Shown piece after piece: positions 1-8,746 of a DNA stretch of 64,000 nt (position 1 is its first letter; the number at the start of each line of letters is the position of its first letter). The translations under genes and the position numbers were made by a program. Origin of the DNA: Peptostreptococcus russellii (GTDB lineage: Bacteria > Bacillota > Clostridia > Peptostreptococcales > Peptostreptococcaceae); assembly GCF_003012055.1 (NCBI RefSeq), contig NZ_JYGE01000003.1, positions 620,001 through 684,000 on the forward strand, written 5' to 3'. A model generated the notes under the pieces. That model saw only the letters and a list, made by a program, of their open reading frames with translations, was not told the DNA's origin and searched no databases.

Positions 1-345
1 AGACTTTATTTCCTCCTTGCTATAACCATGACACTCCATAGGCAAAGCTATATTTTCAAATACAGTCTTTCTTTCGAGTAAAGAAAAATGCTGAAATATC
101 ATCCCAAGATTTTTTCTTAGATCTCTAAGATTTTTATCATCTAAATTTCCAACATTTTGATTATTTACAATAATTTCCCCAGAGTCAAAGGACTCCAATC
201 TATTTATACATCTCAACAGTGTTGACTTACCAGCTCCACTGTGACCTATAATACCAAAAATTTCTCCATCATTTACTGTAAAGTTTACATCAGTTAATAC
301 TTTATTACTTCCAAAACTCTTATTAACATTTTTAATTTCTATCAA
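1..345 (-). CDS. metN: Methionine ABC transporter ATP-binding protein, N-terminal part
   Basis: ATPase subunit of a methionine importer, energising uptake at the inner face of the membrane. The 115 residues visible begin MIEIKNVNKSFG. They contain a Walker A motif GHSGAGKST and a Q-loop FQHF, as in MetN. The start is a TTG at 345, seven bases after GGAG, so tools restricted to ATG starts miss it. The gene runs off the left edge of the window. A SAM-I riboswitch with its terminator lies directly upstream, which fixes the methionine assignment: the operon should be on when S-adenosylmethionine is low. The permease and binding-protein genes would lie outside the window. Confidence 0.9.
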   Translation of the reverse strand, partial: MIEIKNVNKSFGSNKVLTDVNFTVNDGEIFGIIGHSGAGKSTLLRCINRLESFDSGEIIVNNQNVGNLDDKNLRDLRKNLGMIFQHFSLLERKTVFENIALPMECHGYSKEEIKS

Positions 346-382
346 ATTTTTTCTCCTTTCTAATTTAAATTTATATACTAAA

Positions 383-517
383 AATGTCTGAGTAAAATAA
401 ACCCAGACATAGGAATTTCTACTCATCTTTCAGCTATATGCTGCTGGAATTAGCACCTTGATTTCTCAGGTTGCCGGGTTTCACAGGGCCAGTCCCTCCA
501 CCTCTCTCGATAAGAGA
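383..517 (-). promoter_or_regulatory. SAM-I (S-box) riboswitch with intrinsic terminator
   Basis: Read on the minus strand, the aptamer runs from about 517 to 422. It shows the S-box hallmarks: CTTATCGAGAGAGG, GGAGGGACTGGCCC, TGTGAAACCCGGCAACC, and a closing P1 helix (CTTATC at 510-515 with GATGAG at 422-427). It is followed by a terminator hairpin (TCTG arms at 384-390 and 404-410) and a T run. SAM binding stabilises P1 and favours termination, so metN is repressed when SAM is plentiful. Confidence 0.95.
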
Positions 518-537
518 TATATAATTGTTATGTATTA

Positions 538-566
538 ATAATATATCTTAATAAACTATTTGTCAA
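538..566 (-). promoter_or_regulatory. Promoter of the SAM riboswitch / metN unit
   Basis: TTGACA (561-566) and TATTAT (538-543), separated by 17 bases on the minus strand. This places transcription start near 531, just before the S-box aptamer. Confidence 0.75.
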
Positions 567-585
567 TACGTAAATATTCTATGTA

Positions 586-963
586 TTAAAAATAAGCCTT
601 AAAAAGCATTACTGCATTAAAAATCATACCCGCTACAATTATCAATATCATAATATAATCTATAATTAAATTTGTTTTAGAGTATTTTTTAACACCTTTT
701 GAATTCTCTAATGTTCCTTTATGAATCTTTATCGATCTAACTATTCCTGAACCCATAACCCCTAGACCTAATATCGCTATTAATCTAGCTGATAAAGGAA
801 TCGCCAACATTCTAGAGTACATAACTATTAAAAATCCCATTGCAATCATAAATGATGTATTTGAAAATAAATCTGATTTTTTCTTATCTTCTTCTTTTAA
901 ATGTTCTGGTCTTATATCTTTTTCATAATATGCTTTTTCTTTCTTTTTCTTTTTCTTAGCCAT
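586..963 (-). CDS. Small membrane protein of unknown function
   Basis: 125 residues with a very lysine-rich N-terminus (MAKKKKKKEK) followed by hydrophobic stretches near residues 35-55, 58-78 and 98-122. This suggests about three membrane segments with a basic cytoplasmic tail. A strong ribosome site (GGGAGGG) lies five bases before the ATG. I do not recognise the family. It sits upstream of the metN riboswitch on the same strand, but the riboswitch promoter starts a separate transcript. Confidence 0.7.
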   Translation of the reverse strand: MAKKKKKKEKAYYEKDIRPEHLKEEDKKKSDLFSNTSFMIAMGFLIVMYSRMLAIPLSARLIAILGLGVMGSGIVRSIKIHKGTLENSKGVKKYSKTNLIIDYIMILIIVAGMIFNAVMLFKAYF

Positions 964-1168
964 AATACCCTCCCAAATTACATCTTATGATAATATTTCA
1001 TATACCGTATAGTATTATATCATAATTATAGATGAATTAAATATATTTTCTGATTTTTTACACAAAATTCATAAAAAAATATTTATTTTTTAATTTTAAT
1101 ACCTCTTCTTGTGTGTTTTTTAGACAAATATATCAATTAGTATATATTTAAACTTTCAAATTTAGTAT

Positions 1169-1206
1169 AAAAAAACAGACATTATATAATGTCTGCTTTT
1201 TTTATT
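1169..1206 (-). terminator. Bidirectional intrinsic terminator after brnQ
   Basis: A perfect 20-base palindromic hairpin (1176-1195, arms cagacattat/ataatgtctg) flanked by A and T runs on both sides. On the minus strand it ends brnQ. Confidence 0.85.
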
Positions 1207-1234
1207 TCAAATTAAAACTAAATTAATTGTATTC

Positions 1235-2530
1235 TTATTTATTTACTGCCTTCATAGGTATAAACTTTCCAACTATACCTGCAATTACTACTGGTATTAT
1301 CCAGAAGAATCCAAATGCTCCACCTGGCCAATTATTCATTGTTTCTGCTATTGATTTTAATCCAGTAACACCTACTGAAGGTAATACTGATATTACACCA
1401 AGTATTAGAGCAACCCATATTGCACATATAAAAATATTGTTATTTTTAATCTGATCATTAAATATACCTAGTATTATATAAGTAATAACTGCTGGGTAAA
1501 TCATACCTAGTAGTGGAGCTGCTAAGCTTATAATAGTATCAACTCCGAAATTAGATACTACAGCTGAGAATACACATACTACTACCACTATCACTTCATA
1601 TTTCAATTTACCATTTGATAATTCTCTAAAGTAATTACCACAAGAAGAAGTTAGACCTATTGCAGTAGTCAAACACGCTAGTGCTACTATCACTGCAAGT
1701 ATAACCTTACCTGGCTCTCCAAGTATAGATTGTGTAATAAATACTAATAATGTAGTTCTTTCAACTGTATCATCAAATAAAGGTGAAACAGTTGCACCTA
1801 GATACGCTAATCCACCATATACTAGGGCAAGTCCTATAAATGCTATTATACCAGCCATTACAGTTGCCTTAACCATTGACTTTCTTTCAGTATAACCCTT
1901 TTGATGAACAGATGCTATTACTATTCCTGAGAATATACACGCTGCCATAGCATCCATTGTCTGATAACCATCATTAATACCTGTTACAAAAACATTGTCC
2001 ACTAAAGTTCTTTCTAAAGGTTGTCCTAAAGGCATTACAATACCTTTGATAATCAATACGGCCAAACAAATCAATAATGCTGGAGTAAGAAATGCACCAA
2101 CGATATCGACAACCTTTGATGGTCTTATAGTCAACAAAAGTACAAGTGCAAAAAATATTATTGAGAAAAGTATTGGACTGAATGAAGATCCAAATATAGG
2201 TGCTATACCTATCTCAAAAGTTGTTGCAGCAGTTCTTGGAATAGCTAGAAATGGACCTATACATAGTACCATTACAGTTGCTATTATAACTGCTATTTTG
2301 CTTCCAGCCCTAGAAAATAATTTTCTTACATCTCCACTTGTTCTGGTAAGTGCTATAACACCTAACAGAGCTAGACCACCATCTGCAAATAAAAATGCTA
2401 TAAATCCTGTAAACCACTTGGTACCTGAGATAACTCCTAAATATGGAGGGAATATCAAGTTACCTGCTCCGAAGAACATTGCAAATAATGCGAACCCAAT
2501 TACGATCATGTCTTTAACTTTTATATCCAT
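1235..2530 (-). CDS. brnQ: Branched-chain amino acid transport carrier protein
   Basis: Sodium-coupled (or proton-coupled) symporter for leucine, isoleucine and valine in the cytoplasmic membrane. The 431 residues are almost entirely hydrophobic with about twelve membrane segments, and the N-terminal FFGAGNLIFPP motif is typical of the BrnQ (LIVCS) family at its usual length. The ATG is preceded by GGAGGAG. A consensus promoter lies only about 50 bases upstream, so the message has a short leader. In an amino-acid-fermenting anaerobe it would feed Stickland oxidation of branched-chain substrates. It is monocistronic, with a terminator directly after it. Confidence 0.93.
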   Translation of the reverse strand: MDIKVKDMIVIGFALFAMFFGAGNLIFPPYLGVISGTKWFTGFIAFLFADGGLALLGVIALTRTSGDVRKLFSRAGSKIAVIIATVMVLCIGPFLAIPRTAATTFEIGIAPIFGSSFSPILFSIIFFALVLLLTIRPSKVVDIVGAFLTPALLICLAVLIIKGIVMPLGQPLERTLVDNVFVTGINDGYQTMDAMAACIFSGIVIASVHQKGYTERKSMVKATVMAGIIAFIGLALVYGGLAYLGATVSPLFDDTVERTTLLVFITQSILGEPGKVILAVIVALACLTTAIGLTSSCGNYFRELSNGKLKYEVIVVVVCVFSAVVSNFGVDTIISLAAPLLGMIYPAVITYIILGIFNDQIKNNNIFICAIWVALILGVISVLPSVGVTGLKSIAETMNNWPGGAFGFFWIIPVVIAGIVGKFIPMKAVNK

Positions 2531-2579
2531 TAGAACTCCTCCTTTATTTTAGCCCTGACTAAATTTTAAGTTCAATATC

Positions 2580-2608
2580 AGTATACCTACAATTTTCAGT
2601 ATTGTCAA
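2580..2608 (-). promoter_or_regulatory. brnQ promoter with possible CodY box
   Basis: TTGACA (2603-2608), 17-base spacer, TATACT (2580-2585) on the minus strand. The spacer region (2591-2605, AATTTTCAGTATTGT) matches 11 of 15 positions of the CodY consensus AATTTTCWGAAAATT. It is placed where a bound repressor would block RNA polymerase. The promoter is clear; the CodY site is an inference from a degenerate match and from brnQ being a common CodY target. Confidence 0.7.
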
Positions 2609-3183
2609 ACAATTCTTTAAATTCGACTTTTTTATAACAAATAGCCTTAATTAATTATTTTATTTTCAGAATCATGCCATTTTTTATTAATTAAATAAAA
2701 ATAAAAAACAGTTTTTTATTTTTATTTAATTTTTTAAGTTTTAATAAAAATAATCTTTATTTTTGATTTTTTTTTTATCTTTTATAAAGGTTATTAAAGT
2801 AGTAAATTTACTATTTTAATAATTATAGAAAATATACTCTTATCTTTTCTATAATTTACCACTATAAATTGTGGTATTAAATTTGTTATCCCGAGACCTA
2901 TCTTTATTTTATTAAATTATTTTTTTATTTTTTTGTATTTAATAGTTTTAAATACTTTTTTTTATATATTTACTTTGTTTTTTTAAATAAAGCAAATGTT
3001 TTTTTTATGTATCTTTTATGCTGCTATTCTCTATTTTATTTATTTTTTTAAAATCAGAATAAATTCAGAAAAAAAATAATTCAAAAAAACTTATATATAA
3101 AAAAATAGGAATAGTTATTTTTTAAACAATTATTTTAATCATCTTTTAATGTGAAAAAGTTTTTTAGGCAAGTTTTTAATAGT
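2609..3183. other. Hairpin-rich, non-coding spacer between clpB and brnQ
   Basis: About 570 bases of very AT-rich sequence with no supportable gene. It holds an A/T-only inverted repeat with 20-bp perfect arms and a 3-base loop (2689-2708 / 2712-2731). It also holds three abutting hairpins: 2793-2820 (14-bp arms with one G-T pair), 2821-2856 (12-bp perfect arms at 2821-2832 and 2845-2856) and 2857-2876 (TACCAC/GTGGTA). They lie upstream of the brnQ promoter, so they are not part of its leader. A small RNA or a nucleoid-binding site is possible. Confidence 0.5.
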
Positions 3184-3219
3184 AAAAAGGCGACTGATAA
3201 TAATTATCTGTCGCCTTTT
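3184..3219 (-). terminator. Intrinsic terminator after clpB
   Basis: Hairpin with GGCGAC (3189-3194) and GTCGCC (3210-3215) arms, extended by GATAAT/ATTATC, with a T tail on the minus strand. Confidence 0.85.
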
Positions 3220-3262
3220 CATATATAAATTTTATATTTTAAGTTATGTATAAACTTACTTT

Positions 3263-5854
3263 TTATTCAATTACAACTTTTCCATCTTTTGCTACTATAT
3301 TTATTATATCTCCACTAGATATATTACCTGCTATTATTTTCTTTGCTATTTCAGTCTCCAGAGTATTGCTTATATATCTTTTAAGCGGTCTTGCACCATA
3401 TATAGAGTCATATCCTACATCTACTATGTAGTCTTTCGCTTCGTCTGTAATATTTAGTGCTATATCTTTTTCCTTCAATCTATTTCTTACACTCTGCATA
3501 AATATATCTATTATCTTTTTAATCTCTTCCTTTTGAAGCGGCTTAAACATTATTATATCGTCCACTCTATTTAGGAATTCTGGCTTAAACCTCATTCTCA
3601 TTATTTCTTTTATCTTAGTGTTTACATCATCATCTATATTGCCAGCTGCTTCCAAAAGAATTTCACTACCGATGTTTGAAGTCATAATGATAAGTGTATT
3701 TCTAAAATCAACTGTTTTACCCTTATTATCTGTAAGTCTTCCATCATCTAATATCTGTAAAAACATATTAAATACATCACTATGTGCTTTTTCTATTTCA
3801 TCAAACAATATTACAGAGTATGGCTGTCTTCTTACTGCCTCAGTTAACTGGCCGCCTTCTTCATAGCCTACATACCCTGGAGGTGGTCCTACCAATCTAG
3901 ATACACTGTGCTTTTCCATGTATTCTGACATATCTATTCTTATTATATTTTCTTCACTATCAAACAACTCTCTAGCCAAGGTCTTTGCAAGTTCAGTTTT
4001 ACCAACTCCTGTTGGACCTAGGAATATAAATGATCCTATTGGTTTATTTTCATCACTCAAGCCTGCCCTAGATCTTAATATTGCGTCTGAAACCACCTTA
4101 ACTGCTTCATCTTGTCCTACTACTCTTTCATGTAGTTTGTCTTCCAGTAAAAGTAATTTTTCTCTTTCACTTTCAACTAACTTTGTAACAGGTATCCCTG
4201 TCCATTTTGAAACTATGTCAGCAACTTCATTTTCTGTAACTTCTTCTTTTAGAAGAGTATTTTCTTCAGTGTGCTTAGACATATTCTCTTCATACTTCTT
4301 TATTTGTTCTTCAAGACTTGGTATTTCACCAAACTTTACCTCTGCTGCCTTATTAAAGTCATATTCTCTTTCATACTTCTCAGCTCTACCCTTAGCATCA
4401 TCTAACTTTTCTTTCAATAGCTTTATATCCATTATCTTGCTCTTTTCAGCTTCATACTTAGATGTCATACTATCATTTTCTTCTTTTAAATCTGCTAACT
4501 CTGCTTCTAATTCTTTCAATCTAAGCTTTGATTTATCATCATTTTCTTTTAAAAGAGCTTCTCTTTCTATTTCCAAAGTAAATAGCTTTCTTCTTACAAC
4601 ATCTAACTCTGTAGGAAGGGAGTCTATTTCACTTCTTATCATAGCACCTGCCTCATCTATCAAGTCAATAGCCTTGTCTGGAAGGAATCTATCTTGGATA
4701 TATCTATCTGATAGTTTAGATGCTGCAACAATTGCATTATCATGTATTCTTATTCCGTGATGTATTTCAAATCTTTCCTTCAAACCTCTAAGTATTGATA
4801 TAGTATCATCTACTGTTGGTTCTTCTACTATTATAGGTTGGAATCTTCTTTCAAGTGCCTTATCCTTTTCTATATACTTTCTATACTCATCAAAAGTAGT
4901 TGCTCCTATACAGTTTAACTCTCCTCTTGCAAGCATTGGCTTGATTAAGTTACCTGCATCCATTGATCCTTCAGTCTTACCTGCACCAACAATATTATGT
5001 ATTTCATCTATAAACAATATTATCTTTCCATCTGAGCTAGATACTTCCTTTAAAACTGCTTTTAATCTCTCTTCAAACTCTCCTCTATATTTTGCACCAG
5101 CTATTAACGCTCCCATATCAAGAGAGAATATTATCTTATTTTTTAATCCTTCTGGAACGTCTCCCTTTACTATACGCTGAGCTAAACCTTCTATAATAGC
5201 TGTTTTACCAACACCAGGTTCTCCTATTAGTATCGGATTATTCTTCGTTCTTCTTGAAAGAATCCTTATAGTTCTTCTTATTTCTTCGTCTCTACCAATT
5301 ACAGGATCCAACTTATTATCCTGTGCTAACTTTACAAGATTAGTACCATACTTTGCCAAAGCATCATATGTACCTTCAGGATCTTGAGTATCTACTCTTT
5401 GATTTCCTCTTACTGAGTTTAAAGTGTTTAAAAATTCCTGTTTAGTAAGTCCAAACTGATTAAATATTTTCCCTATATTTGCATTCTTTTCCATATCAAA
5501 TATTGCAAGCATAATATGTTCTACACTGATATAGGAATCTTTGAACTGTTCTGAAATTTCTTCAGCCTTTACTAATACTTCATTTATCTTTCTAGTTGCT
5601 GTTACACCCTGTGCACTAGCAGCTTCACCTGTGACCCTAGGTAACTTCTTCATCTCGTTAGCTAAAGAATCCTTTAAGGCATCCACGCTTATATTCATTT
5701 TTTCTATTATGTTTGGAATTAAACCATCTTCTTGATCCATCAATGCATAAAGTAAATGAATAACATCTACTTGTTGATTATTATTTTTTACTGCCTCAGC
5801 AAAGGCTTCATTTAGTGCATTTTGCACTCTTATAGTCATTTTTTCTACATTCAT
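3263..5854 (-). CDS. clpB: ATP-dependent chaperone ClpB
   Basis: Cytoplasmic AAA+ disaggregase that works with DnaK to recover aggregated proteins. At about 863 residues it has the full architecture: N-terminal Clp repeats (1-145), first AAA+ domain with Walker A GEPGVGKT near residue 205, a long coiled-coil M-domain (about 405-525) that separates ClpB from ClpC and ClpA, and a second AAA+ domain with GPTGVGKT near 605. I chose the ATG at 5854 over the GTG nine bases upstream because AAAGGA is correctly spaced for the ATG and too close to the GTG. No CtsR or CIRCE operator was seen upstream, so its heat-shock control is unclear. Confidence 0.96.
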   Translation of the reverse strand: MNVEKMTIRVQNALNEAFAEAVKNNNQQVDVIHLLYALMDQEDGLIPNIIEKMNISVDALKDSLANEMKKLPRVTGEAASAQGVTATRKINEVLVKAEEISEQFKDSYISVEHIMLAIFDMEKNANIGKIFNQFGLTKQEFLNTLNSVRGNQRVDTQDPEGTYDALAKYGTNLVKLAQDNKLDPVIGRDEEIRRTIRILSRRTKNNPILIGEPGVGKTAIIEGLAQRIVKGDVPEGLKNKIIFSLDMGALIAGAKYRGEFEERLKAVLKEVSSSDGKIILFIDEIHNIVGAGKTEGSMDAGNLIKPMLARGELNCIGATTFDEYRKYIEKDKALERRFQPIIVEEPTVDDTISILRGLKERFEIHHGIRIHDNAIVAASKLSDRYIQDRFLPDKAIDLIDEAGAMIRSEIDSLPTELDVVRRKLFTLEIEREALLKENDDKSKLRLKELEAELADLKEENDSMTSKYEAEKSKIMDIKLLKEKLDDAKGRAEKYEREYDFNKAAEVKFGEIPSLEEQIKKYEENMSKHTEENTLLKEEVTENEVADIVSKWTGIPVTKLVESEREKLLLLEDKLHERVVGQDEAVKVVSDAILRSRAGLSDENKPIGSFIFLGPTGVGKTELAKTLARELFDSEENIIRIDMSEYMEKHSVSRLVGPPPGYVGYEEGGQLTEAVRRQPYSVILFDEIEKAHSDVFNMFLQILDDGRLTDNKGKTVDFRNTLIIMTSNIGSEILLEAAGNIDDDVNTKIKEIMRMRFKPEFLNRVDDIIMFKPLQKEEIKKIIDIFMQSVRNRLKEKDIALNITDEAKDYIVDVGYDSIYGARPLKRYISNTLETEIAKKIIAGNISSGDIINIVAKDGKVVIE

Positions 5855-6062
5855 ATAATACACGTCCTTTCTGTATACTTATTATTTTGATAACTATAGA
5901 ATCTTGCTTTATCTAATTAATTAACTATTTATTTTCATTTATTTTCATTTTTTTACTTTTACAAATTATAAGCTTGTGGTAAGAATATAAGTATTTATCT
6001 TCTATATAAAATACTTTCAAATATACAATCCTCTAGATTTCAAGATTTTTTCTCTTTAACTA

Positions 6063-6653
6063 TCATCCATTGACTATTATTGATTTTCTCAAGTCCAAAA
6101 TACTATCCAAAAGATCCTCACCTTTGCTAGGTTCAAAACTCAAGTTTAACTTAAATGTTTTTGCAAAGTTAAAAAAGTCAAAGCTTTTATTTGATAAAGC
6201 TATCAAATATAGATCTTCATCTATCACTCTTTTTTCTCCTACTTGTAAGTACCTACATTTACTGATAAAATCATCATTATAATCCATATAATAAACTTTT
6301 TCCAATGGGTAATAGCTGTATTTAACTATATTGTTCATTATCTTCATTATATACCTATTTATAAAGTCATATATTTTATCATCGCTGTAAATTGAAATCT
6401 CATCATATATATATTCACCAAAAAAAGGATGAACATTCTTTTTTAGCTTTATAACATAATTTTTTGGTATTGAAAACTCTAATCTCCAATAGTTTGAATT
6501 TTCCTTTTCAAGTATAATTAAGTTGTCTGTTCTCTTCTTAGAATCGAATTCTTGCATTGAACATAAAAAATTACTTACATTGAATATGTCGATTTTATCT
6601 TCAAAGAAAGAATCAAACCATTTCATTATTTCTCTATCAAACTTAAAATCCAT
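6063..6653 (-). CDS. Protein of unknown function paired with RepL-like gene
   Basis: 196 residues, soluble, rich in Asp, Tyr, Lys and Phe, with no signal peptide or membrane segment. I do not recognise it. It starts one base after the stop of the RepL-like gene, with AGAAGG inside that gene's end, so the two are almost certainly translated together. No terminator is obvious after it. Because its only partner is a plasmid-type replication or regulatory protein, it may be a plasmid- or element-derived accessory gene, but nothing in the sequence states its function. Confidence 0.6.
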   Translation of the reverse strand: MDFKFDREIMKWFDSFFEDKIDIFNVSNFLCSMQEFDSKKRTDNLIILEKENSNYWRLEFSIPKNYVIKLKKNVHPFFGEYIYDEISIYSDDKIYDFINRYIMKIMNNIVKYSYYPLEKVYYMDYNDDFISKCRYLQVGEKRVIDEDLYLIALSNKSFDFFNFAKTFKLNLSFEPSKGEDLLDSILDLRKSIIVNG

Positions 6654-6654
6654 A

Positions 6655-7095
6655 CTAATACCTTCTTTCCTCTGTCTTTCTCGATATCATATTTCCTTCA
6701 ATAATTTTACTGTACTCTTGAACTAGTTTATCTCTCTCATACTTAGAACCTTTGTATGATACCAAAGGATTGATCATATATACTCCATTTCTTACCTTTT
6801 GCATAAACTCATACTTTCTATACTCTCCAAATAGTACAGATAAACTCGTTTTAGGATAATCTAATAACTCTGATAATTCTTTCAAAGTCATATTAATTTT
6901 ATTATCCTTATCCATAATACTAATCAGCATCATAGGTATCATGGCCTTCTTAGAACTTATAGATTCCATAGTCTTTATGTAATTTTTGGGGGAAACATTT
7001 AAAAATCTTTCTACATTTTTTTTATAATTTACATTTCTACTTTCTGTATAATCTGTAATATCTACTTTTCTATCGTGTTTTTTTATGTCAAACAT
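6655..7095 (-). CDS. RepL-like (Firmicute plasmid replication) winged-helix protein
   Basis: 146 residues. The C-terminal half resembles the RepL family of small staphylococcal and bacillar plasmids: a winged-helix region (about 70-110, LKELSELLDYPKTSLS), then RNGVYMINPLVSYKGS, which matches the GVYMINP...KG signature I know from RepL. RepL proteins initiate plasmid replication. On a chromosome such a copy may be a domesticated regulator or the remains of an integrated element. The ATG follows GGGGGGAAGTAA, and a consensus promoter lies directly upstream. It is cotranscribed with the 196-residue gene. The family call is moderate: a MarR-like DNA-binding protein is the alternative. Confidence 0.6.
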   Translation of the reverse strand: MFDIKKHDRKVDITDYTESRNVNYKKNVERFLNVSPKNYIKTMESISSKKAMIPMMLISIMDKDNKINMTLKELSELLDYPKTSLSVLFGEYRKYEFMQKVRNGVYMINPLVSYKGSKYERDKLVQEYSKIIEGNMISRKTEERRY

Positions 7096-7121
7096 TTACT
7101 TCCCCCCTTATCTATAAGAAT

Positions 7122-7150
7122 AATATACAATGATAATATATTGCTGTCAA
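7122..7150 (-). promoter_or_regulatory. Promoter of the RepL-like operon
   Basis: TTGACA (7145-7150), 17-base spacer, TATATT (7122-7127) on the minus strand, about 30 bases before the start codon. Confidence 0.75.
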
Positions 7151-7193
7151 TTCAAAAAAAACAAAAGTTTAGTAATAAGCTAAACTTTTGTTT
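7151..7193 (-). terminator. Orphan minus-strand terminator upstream of the RepL-like promoter
   Basis: Perfect 14-bp stem (7159-7172 / 7180-7193) with a 7-base loop and eight Ts on the minus strand. No gene lies upstream of it on that strand before dxr begins on the other strand, so the transcript it ends is unknown. A short RNA of roughly 65-200 nt, or insulation of the rep operon, are both possible. Confidence 0.75.
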
Positions 7194-7390
7194 ATCTAAT
7201 AGCTAATTTTATTTTTTCTTAAAGCATTATAAATACATATATAGTAAGCTTGACCTTTTTAAAAAAATATTTTTTTATTTTTAATATACTCCTTGCTCAT
7301 TAATTAATAGAGAAACTTCTAATCACTTTTAAATAAAGCCGCTCTTCATTTTTTTAAAATGATAAATTAAGCAATTATTTAGGTTTTTTA

Positions 7391-7399
7391 TGTTATAAT
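7391..7399 (+). promoter_or_regulatory. Extended -10 promoter of dxr operon
   Basis: TG-T-TATAAT (TATAAT at 7394-7399). No good -35 element is present, as is usual for extended -10 promoters. Confidence 0.6.
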
Positions 7400-7442
7400 C
7401 TATTAGGTAATATTTAAAAGAAAAGAATAGGATGTGAGTAAT

Positions 7443-8663
7443 TTGATTTTAAATACAAATCTTAAGTCTCAAAATAATACTGAGGCTTTAAATAAAAAGA
7501 AAGTAATATCAATACTTGGTTCAACTGGTTCCATTGGAACACAAAGCTTGGATGTTATAAGGTTAAATCCAGAGTTATTTGAGTTGGAAGGTATTACTAC
7601 TAATAAAAATATCAAACTACTTTTGGAACAAGTAAAAGAGTTTAATCCAAATAAAGTTGCAATATTTGACGAGGATTCTTATTTAGAGTTTCTAAAAATA
7701 AAAAATTCCTCTTCAGATAAATCTCTAATAGACTTAGAAGTCTATAAGGGTTTAGATGGACTTGTAAAAATTGCCAAATCTAAATCTATAGACATACTTG
7801 TAACTGCTGTAGTTGGTATGATTGGTCTAGTTCCAACTCTAGAGGCTATCAAAAATTCTACAACAATTGCACTTGCAAATAAAGAAACTTTAGTAACTGC
7901 AGGTAGCATAGTAATGAGAGAGGCTAATAAATATAAAGCTTCAATAATTCCCGTTGATAGTGAACACAGTGCAATATTTCAGTGCCTAAATGGAGAAGAA
8001 AATAGTAAAATAGATAAGATACTTCTTACAGCTTCTGGCGGACCTTTTAGAGGAAAAAGTAAAGAAGATCTAATAAGTGTAAAAAAAGAAGATGCCTTAA
8101 AGCATCCTAACTGGACTATGGGACAAAAGATAACTATAGACTCATCTACTCTTATGAACAAAGGGCTTGAAGTTATAGAAGCAAAGTGGCTATTTGGAGT
8201 AGAAGCTGATGATATCATTGTTCACGTACATCCACAGAGTATTGTCCACTCAATGCTACAATTCAGCGATTCTACGGTAATTGCACAGATGGGATGCCCA
8301 GATATGAGAGTTCCTATACAGTATGCTCTTACTTATCCTGAAAGGATAGATGCTGATTTTGAAAGACTAAACCTCTTTGAAATATCTAGCTTAACTTTCG
8401 AAAAGCCTGATATGGAAGTATTCCCTTGTTTAAAATTAGCATTTGATGCTCTTAAACACGGTGGAACTGACTGTACAGTTTTAAATGCTTCAAATGAAGT
8501 CTTAGTTGGGAAATTTTTAAATGATGAGATATCTTTCTATGATATTCCTAAATATATAGATTTAGCTATCAAAAGTCATAACTATATAGAAAATCCTGAA
8601 CTAGAAGATATTCTTGCAGTTGATAAATGGACTAGAAACTTTATAAATAATACAGTAAAATAA
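7443..8663 (+). CDS. dxr: 1-deoxy-D-xylulose-5-phosphate reductoisomerase
   Basis: Converts DXP to 2-C-methyl-D-erythritol 4-phosphate with NADPH, the committed step of the MEP isoprenoid pathway. The NADPH-binding motif GSTGSIG lies near residue 27. Family motifs follow: [25 protein letters not shown], and the active-site loop [23 protein letters not shown]. About 406 residues, slightly long because of a 20-residue N-terminal extension. I prefer the TTG at 7443 to the GTG at 7434: the Shine-Dalgarno AGGATGTGAG (7429-7438) overlaps the GTG and is ideally spaced for the TTG. It is first in an operon with rseP and ispG. Confidence 0.95.
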   Translation: MILNTNLKSQNNTEALNKKKVISILGSTGSIGTQSLDVIRLNPELFELEGITTNKNIKLLLEQVKEFNPNKVAIFDEDSYLEFLKIKNSSSDKSLIDLEVYKGLDGLVKIAKSKSIDILVTAVVGMIGLVPTLEAIKNSTTIALANKETLVTAGSIVMREANKYKASIIPVDSEHSAIFQCLNGEENSKIDKILLTASGGPFRGKSKEDLISVKKEDALKHPNWTMGQKITIDSSTLMNKGLEVIEAKWLFGVEADDIIVHVHPQSIVHSMLQFSDSTVIAQMGCPDMRVPIQYALTYPERIDADFERLNLFEISSLTFEKPDMEVFPCLKLAFDALKHGGTDCTVLNASNEVLVGKFLNDEISFYDIPKYIDLAIKSHNYIENPELEDILAVDKWTRNFINNTVK

Positions 8664-8746
8664 AGTTATCTTAGTTTTAATAAAAGATATAATACAATTA
8701 AAAATTATAAATATATTGATATATAAAATAGAAAAGGAGTAAATAT

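Noticed and set aside
1995-2552. 185-codon plus-strand frame inside brnQ
   Set aside because: Antisense shadow of a hydrophobic protein gene; no start signals and no domain pattern.
3918-4760. 280-codon open frame on the plus strand inside clpB
   Set aside because: Fully antisense to clear ClpB motifs, Ser/Leu-rich composition typical of a shadow frame, no ribosome site.
5855-6062. CtsR or CIRCE operator upstream of clpB
   Set aside because: Neither the GGTCAAA tandem heptad nor the TTAGCACTC/GAGTGCTAA inverted repeat is present.
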